This document shows, piece after piece, positions 43,076-51,959 of a DNA stretch of 53,296 nucleotides; the first letter of the stretch is position 1; every line of letters starts with the position of its first letter. The translations under genes were made by a program, and so were the position numbers. The notes under the pieces were generated by a model that was not told where the DNA came from, searched no databases, and saw nothing but the letters and a program-made list of their open reading frames with translations. Source of the DNA: an uncultured Chitinophagaceae bacterium (GTDB lineage Bacteria > Bacteroidota > Bacteroidia > Chitinophagales > Chitinophagaceae); assembly GCA_937858715.1 (NCBI GenBank), contig CALLZY010000062.1, positions 1-53,296 on the forward strand, given 5' to 3'.

Positions 43076-43765
43076 ATGTCCGAACCAATCATAGAAATTA
43101 AAAGTGCCAATATATACCAGGGGAGTAATCTTATATTACAGAATGTGAATCTGACAGTAAACAAAGGCGAGTTTGTGTACCTTATTGGAAAAACAGGCAC
43201 AGGAAAGTCGAGTTTGCTGAAAACCCTATACGGCGAACTGGAGTTAAAAGAAGGTGAAGCCACAGTGGCCGGGTTCAGCCTCCGCGGACTTGACTGGAAG
43301 AAAGTACCCTACCTGCGCCGTAACCTTGGAGTGGTTTTCCAGGATTTTCAGTTACTGACCGACCGAAACGTAAACGACAACCTTAAGTTTGTGATGAAAG
43401 CTACAGGCTGGACAGATGAAAAACTGATGAATGAAAAAATCGCTGATGTGTTGAATAAGGTTGGTCTGAAATCAAAAGGCTTCAAGATGCCATTTGAGCT
43501 AAGTGGTGGTGAACAGCAAAGGATAGATATTGCCAGGGCATTGCTTAATTCTCCCAAACTTATTCTGGCTGATGAGCCTACAGGAAACCTCGACCCGGAA
43601 ACATCAGATGAGATTATGCAACTGCTTATCAATATTGCAAAAGACGACAAGACAGCAGTGGTGATGGCCACTCATGATTATATTGTTGTACAAAAATTTC
43701 CTGCAAGGCTGATCAGAACCGAAAGGGGACAGGTGCTCGATAATGCTACCATAAGTATTGACTAA
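43076..43765 (+). CDS. ftsE: FtsE-type ABC transporter ATPase
   Basis: A 229-residue ATPase with Walker [18 protein letters not shown], signature [15 protein letters not shown] and Walker [15 protein letters not shown]. Closest in style to FtsE, which with FtsX controls septal peptidoglycan hydrolases; LolD-type is possible. No FtsX gene is adjacent (a different FtsX/LolE-like permease is at 2852-4108). It starts at the ATG at 43076. The end overlaps the convergent glycosyltransferase gene by 20 bp. Confidence 0.85.
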   Translation: MSEPIIEIKSANIYQGSNLILQNVNLTVNKGEFVYLIGKTGTGKSSLLKTLYGELELKEGEATVAGFSLRGLDWKKVPYLRRNLGVVFQDFQLLTDRNVNDNLKFVMKATGWTDEKLMNEKIADVLNKVGLKSKGFKMPFELSGGEQQRIDIARALLNSPKLILADEPTGNLDPETSDEIMQLLINIAKDDKTAVVMATHDYIVVQKFPARLIRTERGQVLDNATISID

Positions 43766-44876
43766 ACAGGTTTGTGTTTTTGTCGTTGTTATAAGTATCT
43801 CCCAGCAGTTCTTTGCGAAGTTGTATATCATCCTCTGTGAAAGACAGCCCGAAAAGGGTTTTTATCAGAGAAATAAATTCCGATTCATCTTTTGCTACAT
43901 GGCAGGTTTTCTCAAGGCCAGTTCCTTTCACCATTGCTTCACTCACAATGCAATGACGGCCTTCAAAGAGGCTGTGCAGCAGTTTCAGCCGTATCCCGGT
44001 GATAGTACAATTAAAGGATGGTAAAACGCAGATATGTGCTTCTCTTACAAGTCTGTCCATCTCATCACCTGATGGATTGGGAACGATGACAACATGCTTT
44101 AAACTGCTGGATAGTTTTTCGATTCTCGGCGAAGGATTCTTTCCGGCAATGAAGAATGGTATTTCAATTTTTGGGCACACTTTTTCTAATAGCCAAACAG
44201 CGGCTTCTTCGTTTTCGGCAACAGACAGATTTCCATGGTACAGGCAAAACTTGCCGGTTCCGGCACTAACAGTAACTTGCTGCCATGCCGGAAATGTTGG
44301 TATGAAAACAGCATTGATAAGTTTCCATCGATTTTTCAGGATTGCAACATCTTCTTCTGATACGCAGGTATAAGTACATTCTGACGGCAACCGGTTATTA
44401 TATGATTTAATAAGACGGCTTTCTCTCTTAAAAAACAGTTTCCGGAACCATGATTTTTCTGCTCTTGCCAATTCCTGGTAATAGAGGCTTTCCTCATTGT
44501 GCATTCTTACCACTACTTTTCTTCTCTTGTAATCGATATAAGGCAGAATGCCGGTGCAGTGCAATCCTTCCAGTAATATGGGAAGCTCGTCTTTATTAAG
44601 GTTGTCAATAAGCTCCTTGTTTATTCTTGATGCAACGATATATGGAAGGCGAAACGATAAACCTTTTAACCCTTTCTTCCTTCTATAAACATGAATGCTT
44701 TCGCAATACGGTTTTAATTCTCCTGGTGTTCCCCGCCTGTTATAGCTGAAATAGTGCAGGTGAATATTAATGCCAGCTTTTTTAAAGGCTTTTATCCTGT
44801 TCATCATATCAATGGCCCCGCCGTAATCAGGTGGCCACGGCACATCGAGGCAAACGATATGTAGTTCCCGTATCAT
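43746..44876 (-). CDS. glycosyltransferase, GT-B fold (group 1-like)
   Basis: A 376-residue glycosyltransferase. The N-terminal domain has LDVPWPPDYGGAIDMMNRI near residue 10, the acceptor-side glycine turn of GT4 enzymes. The nucleotide-sugar half has FCLYHGNLSVAENEEAAVWL, FIAGKNPSPRIEKL and VLPSFNCTITGIRLKLLHSL. The usual E-x7-E donor motif is weak. It probably adds sugars to surface polysaccharide. Its ATG overlaps the stop of the next upstream gene (ATGA), so the two glycosyltransferases are one operon. Confidence 0.85.
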   Translation of the reverse strand: MIRELHIVCLDVPWPPDYGGAIDMMNRIKAFKKAGINIHLHYFSYNRRGTPGELKPYCESIHVYRRKKGLKGLSFRLPYIVASRINKELIDNLNKDELPILLEGLHCTGILPYIDYKRRKVVVRMHNEESLYYQELARAEKSWFRKLFFKRESRLIKSYNNRLPSECTYTCVSEEDVAILKNRWKLINAVFIPTFPAWQQVTVSAGTGKFCLYHGNLSVAENEEAAVWLLEKVCPKIEIPFFIAGKNPSPRIEKLSSSLKHVVIVPNPSGDEMDRLVREAHICVLPSFNCTITGIRLKLLHSLFEGRHCIVSEAMVKGTGLEKTCHVAKDESEFISLIKTLFGLSFTEDDIQLRKELLGDTYNNDKNTNLFSQYLW

Positions 44877-45964
44877 TGATTGAACAGTTGGTGATAAAAT
44901 TTGAACAAGATATCTCTTTCTTTCTGCCAGTTTAGTTCATTCCTTGCAAGAACGCAGTTGCCGGATAATTCAGAGTAAAGACTATTATCTGCTGCAAGTT
45001 TATTGATAGCGCCTGAAATATTTTCTGGGTTTAAATCATCAAGCAGCAACGCAATATTATACCGGGCATTAATTTTTTTATATTCCGGGAAATTCATTGT
45101 TATCTGCGGAAGACCTGCATGTATATAATCAAAAAACTTATTGGCAAGTGAGAGGTATTGGTTCATTCCTGTATTCTCAACAAGGTTGATGCCAATGAAT
45201 GCCTGTTGAGAAATTACTGATAGTTCTTCGGGTTGCATCAATCCCTTTAAAATAATCTTGTTTTCCAAGTTGTTTTTTGCAATCAGTTCTTTTAGCTGCG
45301 GCATGAAGTTGCCGTCACCGCAAATCACCAGAGGAAACGGCACCTCTTTCATTGCAGGGATAAGAAACTCAAATCCCCTGGCTTCATTTACTGCACCCTG
45401 GTAAAGAATAAACTTTTCTTTTTTTGTTTGTATTGTATCTGGCTTTAGCAAGGGCACATTCCTGATGGTTTGATACTTAACCTGGTACCTGTGGTTGAGC
45501 TCTTCAGCAATGCTATCGCAAACAGTATAGCCATGTTTAAATGTGGGAACTTTTTTTGCTTCTATCTTTTTCCAGATTTTTTGTATTTGTGGACGGGTAA
45601 CGACTTCTTTCATTTCGGTGAAGAGTTCGTGGGCATCGTACACACGGGAAATTTTTTTCCACCTTGAAATTGTATGGCAGGGAATAATTGTATCAAGGTC
45701 AACCGCACAGATAGCATCCATTTCCTTAAACAGAAGGTAAAACAGAATGCGGATATTAAACTCCAGGTAAAAAAGTTTTCCTTTTTGAAACCAACAATTA
45801 AGTCTTTTTTGATTATAGGTTGTCTTTGCCAGTGGAAGGGAAGTTGCTTTCTTTCTGCCAACAAGGGTTACTGCATATCCATGTTCTGCCAGGGAACCGC
45901 AAATACGTTGCATCCGCTGATCAAAAGTCAGATCATTTGTAACCGTAAAGTAGATTTTTTTCAA
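44873..45964 (-). CDS. glycosyltransferase, group 1 family
   Basis: A 363-residue GT-B glycosyltransferase (TTG start at 45964: an in-frame TAG lies nine codons upstream and no ATG or GTG intervenes). It begins MKKIYFTVTNDLTFDQRMQR and has KISRVYDAHELFTEM near 105, FILYQGAVNEARGFEFLIPA near 200 and SLANKFFDYIHAGLPQIT near 285. The partner gene (43746-44876) follows in tight overlap. Acceptor and sugar are unknown. A CATCTTTG sequence about 35 nt upstream could be a weak -7 box. Confidence 0.85.
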   Translation of the reverse strand: MKKIYFTVTNDLTFDQRMQRICGSLAEHGYAVTLVGRKKATSLPLAKTTYNQKRLNCWFQKGKLFYLEFNIRILFYLLFKEMDAICAVDLDTIIPCHTISRWKKISRVYDAHELFTEMKEVVTRPQIQKIWKKIEAKKVPTFKHGYTVCDSIAEELNHRYQVKYQTIRNVPLLKPDTIQTKKEKFILYQGAVNEARGFEFLIPAMKEVPFPLVICGDGNFMPQLKELIAKNNLENKIILKGLMQPEELSVISQQAFIGINLVENTGMNQYLSLANKFFDYIHAGLPQITMNFPEYKKINARYNIALLLDDLNPENISGAINKLAADNSLYSELSGNCVLARNELNWQKERDILFKFYHQLFNQ

Positions 45965-45990
45965 TCTGGATGTAATTGGCTGTAAAAACT

Positions 45991-46018
45991 AAAGGTTTTG
46001 CAAAGATGCAAAACCTTT
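45991..46018 (-). terminator. hairpin terminator after the outer-membrane receptor gene
   Basis: AAAGGTTTTGCA and TGCAAAACCTTT form a perfect 12-bp stem around AAGA; on the minus strand it is followed by AGTTTTTAC. Confidence 0.75.
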
Positions 46019-46051
46019 AATTATCTGATGCTTAAAGCAGCAATAAGTTCC

Positions 46052-48664
46052 TTACATATTCATCATATCCATACCATTTTCCTGGTTTTTGCTGTTTTTG
46101 CGTTTAAACAAGTTGGTATCAAATTTCCCGAAACGCCAGCTAAGGTTAAGTCTGAGTATTTGCGGATCCCGGCGGCGAAAAATATTTTGTACAAAATCGG
46201 ATGACTCAGAATAAATATCCTGCCTGCGGGTCCTGAAAATATCATTAACGTTAAGAGAAACAGAAGCCCTTTTTTCTTTTAAGAAATCATACCTGATTGC
46301 GGCATCTACAAAGTAGTTTGCCCTGATGTAACCTTGTGCAGCACTGGCTTGGCCAAACATTCCGCCACCGCCACCCATCATCATGCCACCACCGCGGCCA
46401 CCACCGCCACCGCTTCCCCCAGGAGGGAGAACACTTTTTGATTGGTATTCTCCCGAGAGCTGAAGGGTGAAGTTCTTGAACAATTTAAAACTGTTGTTAA
46501 GTTTAGCAAACCAACTGGCAAACTGATCTTGTTCAGGCTGGCCTTCAATGCCTGTATTAATCTTTGAGGTAAACAGGTTGAAGTTCGTTGTTAAATCCCA
46601 CCATTTGGTGATTTTATTCTTTGAAACAAGTTCAAGACCGGTAACATAACTTGAATTGGCATTAATATAGCTGCTGACGAGGATATCTTTTCCAATTACG
46701 GCATCGGCTTCTTTTGCCTGATAACGGGTAATGAGGTCAGTTGTATTCTTATAATATGCTGATGCAATAAAGTTGTCTTTGTTTTTGAAGGTTTTTTGGT
46801 AAGTCAGTTCTATTGAATTGGTGAATTCTGGTTTTAACGCCGGATTACCACGGGAGATATTCATAGTGTCTGAATAGTCAGTATAAGGAAGCAATTGGAA
46901 GAATCCCGGCCGGTTAATCTTCCTTGTGTAGTTCAATTGCAGTTCCTGTTCATTTTTAAGTTTCTGATTCAGGAATATGCTTGGAAACAGGCTGATTGGA
47001 AAATCGATTTTAAACGATTGTGATTTATCCGGCAGATTACCCTCATAATTCGAACTTTCAGCCCTTAAACCAACCTGGTATCCAAAATTCTTTACTTTAT
47101 TAGAATAGGTGGCATAACCGCCATATACATTATCAACACTGTTGTAGTTTATTGACAGGTTGGGTGAATAGACTGCAGTTCCGCTATTATTAAACATGAA
47201 GAAATCTGTACGGTTATAAACCGACCTGAATTGTGCCCTTAAGCCCATCTCCAGCTTTGAATCTTCTGAAAGTGGCTTTGTGTAATCAGTTTGCAGCACC
47301 AGGTTTTTATTTTCCCCTTTGCCAATTTGTTGCTGCTTCATGGTTCCAAGCAGTGTATTTCCCGGAACTTTATATTTACTGTTGGTGATGATATTTTGTG
47401 TACTGCTTTCGCCAATATGCAAATTGGCATCGGCTGTCAGTTCTTCTCCTTGTTTAGGGAAATTATGTTTATAGCTCAATGAACCGCCATTCATGTTCAT
47501 CTTGAAAAAATTATCGGAAAACCTGCTGTTGAAAGACGATGTATCAACTGGTGAGAGCCATTTAGTAAGGATATCGCTTTCAGTAAAAGGAGTGTGTTTG
47601 CCACGGCCAATCATAGCAGTTACGGAAAGGGTATTTCTGTTGTCAATGAAATAATCAATTCCTCCGCGGAAAAACATAAATCGTCCTTTTTGGACACTTT
47701 CATCTGTTTGATAACTGGCAGTATCCGGGTTTCCGTATGTTAATCTGTCAGTTGTACCATTACTGATGGACTTACGCTGGTTGTAATTAGCCCCTAAAAA
47801 GAAATTGATTTTGTTTTGGCGGATATTAATATCACCTCCACCGCCTACCCTGGCACGAGAGTCAACATTTGCCCTCAGACTTCCGCTATAACCAACCCGT
47901 TTGTTCTTTTTCAAAACGACATTTAAAATTCCGGCAGTTCCGCCTGATGCATCAAATTTTGCAGAGGGATTTGTAATGATTTCAACACTTTCTATGGCAT
48001 CGGCAGGAATCTGATCAAGTGTCATAATAGTCGGTCTGCCATCAACAAAAACCTGTGGTGCATTATTTCGCATCGTAACATTCCCGTCAATATCCACGTT
48101 GATAGAAGGAACATTTCTCATCACATCGACGGCAGTACCACCTGTAGAAACCATATTCTTATCAACATTAAATACTTTTCTGTCTATGCCAAGTTGAAGG
48201 CCGGGTTTTCCTGCAGTTACTGTTACATTTTCCAAAGTCTTGTCAGCTATGTCAACTTTGATATTGCCAAGGTCCTTATCGAGTGCATTCATCATGGAGC
48301 TCATGTCTCCGCCCGGCTTAAAACCAAACGATACGGGTACCTCGTACGGAGTATAGCCAACAACGGTTACCCGGAGTTTTAAAGCTCCCATAACAGGTAC
48401 ATTTTGAAAGATGAAGTCTCCTTTATTGTCAGCCAGTACCCCATTTATCACTACATCCTTCCGTTTTTTGCTGGCAGAATCATACTTGTTTTGGAGTAGC
48501 TGAACCGATGCGTAGTCAATGTGCTTTCCTGTTTTTGCCTCCACAATTTTGCCATACATGGTGCCTGCAGGCATTTGACGGCCTCCGTTATTACCATTTA
48601 CGGGCTGCGACAGACCTGAATAACTTATTATAAAACAAATAATTGTACTAAATAAAACTCTCAT
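46052..48664 (-). CDS. TonB-dependent receptor-like outer-membrane beta-barrel protein (OMP_b-brl_3)
   Basis: An 870-residue exported protein (MRVLFSTIICFIISYSGLSQ). Residues ~35-135 are a carboxypeptidase-regulatory-like domain (GTMYGKIVEAKTGKHIDYAS), followed by a plug (STGGTAVDVMRNVPSINVDI; QVFVDGRPTIMTLDQIPADA; ESVEIITNPSAKFDASGGTA) and a barrel with many YxN-type strands, ending NLSWRFGKFDTNLFKRK. There is no classical SusC extension. Near residue 760 lies a Gly/Met-rich insert (GGGGGRGGGMMMGGGGGMFG). The ligand is unknown. It is a single gene with its own terminator. Confidence 0.88.
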   Translation of the reverse strand: MRVLFSTIICFIISYSGLSQPVNGNNGGRQMPAGTMYGKIVEAKTGKHIDYASVQLLQNKYDSASKKRKDVVINGVLADNKGDFIFQNVPVMGALKLRVTVVGYTPYEVPVSFGFKPGGDMSSMMNALDKDLGNIKVDIADKTLENVTVTAGKPGLQLGIDRKVFNVDKNMVSTGGTAVDVMRNVPSINVDIDGNVTMRNNAPQVFVDGRPTIMTLDQIPADAIESVEIITNPSAKFDASGGTAGILNVVLKKNKRVGYSGSLRANVDSRARVGGGGDINIRQNKINFFLGANYNQRKSISNGTTDRLTYGNPDTASYQTDESVQKGRFMFFRGGIDYFIDNRNTLSVTAMIGRGKHTPFTESDILTKWLSPVDTSSFNSRFSDNFFKMNMNGGSLSYKHNFPKQGEELTADANLHIGESSTQNIITNSKYKVPGNTLLGTMKQQQIGKGENKNLVLQTDYTKPLSEDSKLEMGLRAQFRSVYNRTDFFMFNNSGTAVYSPNLSINYNSVDNVYGGYATYSNKVKNFGYQVGLRAESSNYEGNLPDKSQSFKIDFPISLFPSIFLNQKLKNEQELQLNYTRKINRPGFFQLLPYTDYSDTMNISRGNPALKPEFTNSIELTYQKTFKNKDNFIASAYYKNTTDLITRYQAKEADAVIGKDILVSSYINANSSYVTGLELVSKNKITKWWDLTTNFNLFTSKINTGIEGQPEQDQFASWFAKLNNSFKLFKNFTLQLSGEYQSKSVLPPGGSGGGGGRGGGMMMGGGGGMFGQASAAQGYIRANYFVDAAIRYDFLKEKRASVSLNVNDIFRTRRQDIYSESSDFVQNIFRRRDPQILRLNLSWRFGKFDTNLFKRKNSKNQENGMDMMNM

Positions 48665-48781
48665 TTTCTGGATTTATATTTTAGACGGGCAAAACTGCAA
48701 TTACTTGCAGACATTTCAGTGACATTGTGATGAATGGTGATATTACAATCTTAAAGGCTGATTGTTCAGAAAACCAGGCTA

Positions 48782-49387
48782 TTAGCTTGTTAATTGTGTG
48801 ATAATGATTTGAACGACCCCAATAATGAAACCAATAACTGCGCCAATGATTTCCACAAACCTGAATTCTTTTGACATTATTTGATATAAAATCTCTTCAA
48901 GCTTATCAGATGAAAACCCGGCTACTTTCTTAATTACAATATGCTCAAGATCAAGTTCTGATTTCAAATTTCCGGCATATTGCTTCATTACCATAGGGAA
49001 GAGGTTCTCAATTTCATCCATCAGAGCTCCCTTGATCTTGTTAAGGGTTTTTTCGCCAATGAACATGCTGATAACCGGCATTTCATCACTGAGGCGCAGC
49101 CTGAGAAAGTCGTCAATATGCTTTTCAATCATCGGCATAATTTTTTTCAGATTCTCAGGATTGCTGATTTTTTGCTCTATGTCGCTGAAGGAAAGGAACT
49201 CGTTACTAACCAGTTTGCCCAGTTTCTCGGCAAATTGCTGCTGCCTTTTGGGAAAAATACCCTGAAATGTGATACCGAGGATTTTTTTTGGCTCACGGGG
49301 ATGAAAAAGCATTTTGATTGCTATCCAGTTTGTTACCCAACCTATAAAGGCAGAAATAAGCGGGATTAATATGAGCCAGTAATTCAT
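48782..49387 (-). CDS. DUF445 (YheB-like) membrane protein
   Basis: A 201-residue protein. It has a membrane helix at residues 3-25 (LILIPLISAFIGWVTNWIAI) with the DUF445 signature TNWIAIKMLFHPREPKKILG, a helical soluble part and a second helix near the C-terminus (IIGAVIGFIIGVVQIIITQL). The family is common in bacteria with no settled function. It starts at the ATG at 49387, 20 nt after the hairpin that follows tRNA-His. Confidence 0.85.
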   Translation of the reverse strand: MNYWLILIPLISAFIGWVTNWIAIKMLFHPREPKKILGITFQGIFPKRQQQFAEKLGKLVSNEFLSFSDIEQKISNPENLKKIMPMIEKHIDDFLRLRLSDEMPVISMFIGEKTLNKIKGALMDEIENLFPMVMKQYAGNLKSELDLEHIVIKKVAGFSSDKLEEILYQIMSKEFRFVEIIGAVIGFIIGVVQIIITQLTS

Positions 49388-49406
49388 GAAAAATAATTAT
49401 AAAATG

Positions 49407-49434
49407 ATACCCCGCTTCGGGAGAAACGGGGTAT
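49407..49434 (-). terminator. terminator of the tRNA-His transcript
   Basis: ATACCCCG (49407-49414) and CGGGGTAT (49427-49434) form an 8-bp stem; the minus strand continues CATTTTATAATTATTTTT. Confidence 0.75.
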
Positions 49435-49440
49435 TTTATG

Positions 49441-49515
49441 GGTGGCTAACCGGGTTCGAACCGGCGACCCTCAGAACCACAATCTGATGCTCTAACCAGC
49501 TGAGCTATAGCCACC
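49441..49515 (-). tRNA. tRNA-His (anticodon GTG)
   Basis: The minus strand folds as a cloverleaf: acceptor GTGGCTA/TAGCCAC, D arm AGCTCAGCTGGTTAGAGC, anticodon stem TCAGA/TCTGA with loop TTGTGGT (anticodon GTG), T arm CCGGTTCGAACCCGG. The G(-1) characteristic of tRNA-His (opposite C73) is encoded at 49515. The 3' CCA is not encoded: C73 is followed by CAT. A terminator follows. Confidence 0.96.
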
Positions 49516-49672
49516 ATTTAATCGGACGGCAAAAATAAGAAAAATGGGTTTTGGGAAAAAATAAAACATTGATTTTATGAGGTTACAGAAATATTACTAA
49601 GGTTCATTTCTGCCATTCATCAAAAAGCGATGTTAAAACGCTGAAAACACAAGAAAACCTCTCTTTTTCCGT

Positions 49673-49680
49673 TATTTTTG
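49673..49680 (+). promoter_or_regulatory. candidate -7 box (TATTTTTG) of the protease gene
   Basis: TATTTTTG matches TANNTTTG and lies 37 nt before the preferred ATG at 49718, only 7 nt before the in-frame ATG at 49688, which supports the downstream start. Confidence 0.5.
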
Positions 49681-49717
49681 GTTTGATATGTCAGGCACAT
49701 TAAAATATCTGTTGAAT

Positions 49718-51859
49718 ATGAAGAGACTCCCGTTTGTAATCTTGATTGTGGTTGCCCTTTCCTTTGTTGCTTTCCAAACTATGGGAAAAAGTAATACTGT
49801 ACCCCCTTCCAAATATGACAAAGTTTTGCGCTTAGTCGGTGAAATGCTGATGGATTATCATTTTAACCCGCAGGATATTAATGATGACTTCTCAGCTAAA
49901 GTGTTCAAGAAATACATCAAAGAACTTGATCCCGAGAAAACTTTCTTCCAAAAAGGGGATATAACCATTCTTCGGAAATATGAGGCCAGGATAGATGATG
50001 AGATTAAAGGATCACAGGTTGAATCTTTCCTTGCAGCGGGCAAACTCTTTGACCAGAGAATGGAAGAGGCCGCATTACTCTATAAAGAAATTCTGGCCAA
50101 ACCGTTTGAATTTACTTCCGATGAAGATGTTCAACTGGATGAAGACAAGCTTGATTTTACAGCAAATGCTGCTGAACTAAAAGAAAGATGGAGAAAGAAA
50201 TTGAAGTTTTCAGTGCTGGAACGTTATGCTGATCTGCTTGAACAAAGGGAAAAGAATAAAGGTAAGGAGGGGTTTGTGGTAAAGCCGGATGAAGAACTGG
50301 AAAAAGAAGCCCGGGAGAAAGTTATAAAAACATACGACAGGTATTTTGACAGGTTCAGGGCAAAATTCAATGATGATGACAAGTTTAATGTTTTTGTAAA
50401 TGCCATTACAACTACGATGGATCCTCATACTGAGTTCTTTCCGCCGGTAGATAAGAGATATTTTGATGAAGAAATGTCGGGAACTTTTTACGGAATAGGA
50501 GCCACCCTTCAGTATGATGAAGGAAATATAAAAATTACCAGCATTGTTACCGGCAGCCCGGCTTATAAGTCAGGAGAGTTACAGCCTGGCGATGTTATTC
50601 AGAAAGTAGGGCAGGGCAGCGCCGAACCTGTTGACCTGACAGGCTACAGTGTTACGGATGCTGTAAAAGTAATCAGGGGTAAGCAGGGAACTGAAGTGAG
50701 ATTAACTGTAAAAAAAGCAGACGGTACATTCAAAGTGGTTAACCTCAAGAGGGAAAAGATTGTGCAGGACGAGGCTTATGCAAGAAGTGCCATTGTTAAC
50801 GAAAACGGTTCCAAAATCGGGTATATTTTTCTGCCTGAATTCTATGCAAATTTTGATGACCCTAATGGCAACAGAAGCTTTACAGATGTTGCTAAAGAGG
50901 TGAACAAACTGAAGGAAGAGAAAGTAGATGGTATTGTAATTGACTTGCGTAATAACGGTGGTGGTTCTTTATATGATGTGGTGCAAATGGCCGGATTGTT
51001 TATTGACGAAGGCCCCATAGTGCAGGTAAAAGACAGGGACAGCAAACCAACTGTTCTGAAAGATAAAGACCGTAATGTTCTGTATAATGGTCCGCTGGCA
51101 GTAATGGTTAATGAATTCAGCGCCTCTGCCTCAGAAATTTTTGCCGCCGCAATTCAGGATTATGGAAGGGGAATAGTTATTGGCAGCACTTCAACTTATG
51201 GAAAAGGTACTGTACAGCGCAACATTGGACTGGGAGAAAACGCTTATTCGATGTCTAATTCGGAACTGGGTACCATCAAACTTACCTTGCAAAAATTCTA
51301 CAGGATTAATGGCGGCTCTACTCAGATGAGAGGGGTAACATCGGATATTGTAATACCTGATAACTTAGAATATCTGAAGCTACGGGAGAAAGATGACCCG
51401 GATGCGCTTCCATGGGATGAAATTGGAAAAGCATCATACAATCAATGGAAGCCGGGTTATGACCTTACGACAATTAAGCAGTTGAGTAATCAGCGGGTTG
51501 AGAATGATCCGGCTTTTAAAGTTATTCAGGAAACTACCGAATGGCTTTCTAAGCAAAACGAGAAACCCCGTTCGCTGAACCTGGAAAAGTATAAGGAATA
51601 TCAGAAAACAATTATAGCAACTTCAAAACAATTGGAGTCGTTACTGAAACTCAAAACTCCGCTTACTGTTTCGGCTTTGCCAAAAGAAGCGAACCGCTGG
51701 GCTGATGACAAAGCCAAACAGGATCGTTTTAATAATTGGCTAAAAGACCGGCAAAACGATATCTATCTTGACCAGGCTGTCAAAGTGGTTAACGATATTA
51801 TCAGTCAGCAAAACCTGGCAAAAGAATCTTCCGATAATAAAACAAAAAAGGGATTCTGA
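49718..51859 (+). CDS. prc: C-terminal processing protease (Prc/Tsp, peptidase family S41)
   Basis: A 713-residue periplasmic protease (723 from the upstream ATG at 49688). The start at 49718 is chosen because MKRLPFVILIVVALSFVAFQ is a good signal sequence and the candidate -7 box at 49673-49680 would place the start of transcription near 49685. Order: N-terminal helical domain, PDZ domain (IKITSIVTGSPAYKSGELQP and GDVIQKVGQG), S41 catalytic domain (GIVIDLRNNGGGSLYDVVQM; NEFSASASEIFAAAI with the catalytic Ser in SASAS; TYGKGTVQRN with the general-base Lys), then a DUF3340-type helical C-terminus. It trims C-termini of periplasmic proteins and lipoproteins. A 12-bp-stem terminator follows. Confidence 0.94.
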   Translation: MKRLPFVILIVVALSFVAFQTMGKSNTVPPSKYDKVLRLVGEMLMDYHFNPQDINDDFSAKVFKKYIKELDPEKTFFQKGDITILRKYEARIDDEIKGSQVESFLAAGKLFDQRMEEAALLYKEILAKPFEFTSDEDVQLDEDKLDFTANAAELKERWRKKLKFSVLERYADLLEQREKNKGKEGFVVKPDEELEKEAREKVIKTYDRYFDRFRAKFNDDDKFNVFVNAITTTMDPHTEFFPPVDKRYFDEEMSGTFYGIGATLQYDEGNIKITSIVTGSPAYKSGELQPGDVIQKVGQGSAEPVDLTGYSVTDAVKVIRGKQGTEVRLTVKKADGTFKVVNLKREKIVQDEAYARSAIVNENGSKIGYIFLPEFYANFDDPNGNRSFTDVAKEVNKLKEEKVDGIVIDLRNNGGGSLYDVVQMAGLFIDEGPIVQVKDRDSKPTVLKDKDRNVLYNGPLAVMVNEFSASASEIFAAAIQDYGRGIVIGSTSTYGKGTVQRNIGLGENAYSMSNSELGTIKLTLQKFYRINGGSTQMRGVTSDIVIPDNLEYLKLREKDDPDALPWDEIGKASYNQWKPGYDLTTIKQLSNQRVENDPAFKVIQETTEWLSKQNEKPRSLNLEKYKEYQKTIIATSKQLESLLKLKTPLTVSALPKEANRWADDKAKQDRFNNWLKDRQNDIYLDQAVKVVNDIISQQNLAKESSDNKTKKGF

Positions 51860-51876
51860 GTAAATAATTTATTAGC

Positions 51877-51906
51877 AAAGGCTGTCCAAAGTGGACAGCC
51901 TTTTTT
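51877..51906 (+). terminator. Rho-independent terminator of the protease gene
   Basis: AAAGGCTGTCCA and TGGACAGCCTTT form a perfect 12-bp stem around AAG, followed by Ts. Confidence 0.93.
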
Positions 51907-51935
51907 GTTTGTCATTCAGCCAAGCAATACCTTTA
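51904..51935 (+). promoter_or_regulatory. candidate promoter of ftcD
   Basis: TTTG (51904-51907), 20 nt, then TACCTTTA (51928-51935), one mismatch from TANNTTTG; 24 nt before the ftcD ATG. The -33 element overlaps the preceding terminator's T-run. Confidence 0.5.
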
Positions 51936-51959
51936 TAAATCCTTTTAGTTTATAAAACG

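Noticed and set aside
45995-46010. CATCTTTG as a promoter of the glycosyltransferase pair
   Set aside because: It forms part of the loop and stem of the receptor gene's terminator and misses the first base of the -7 consensus, so it was not listed as a promoter.
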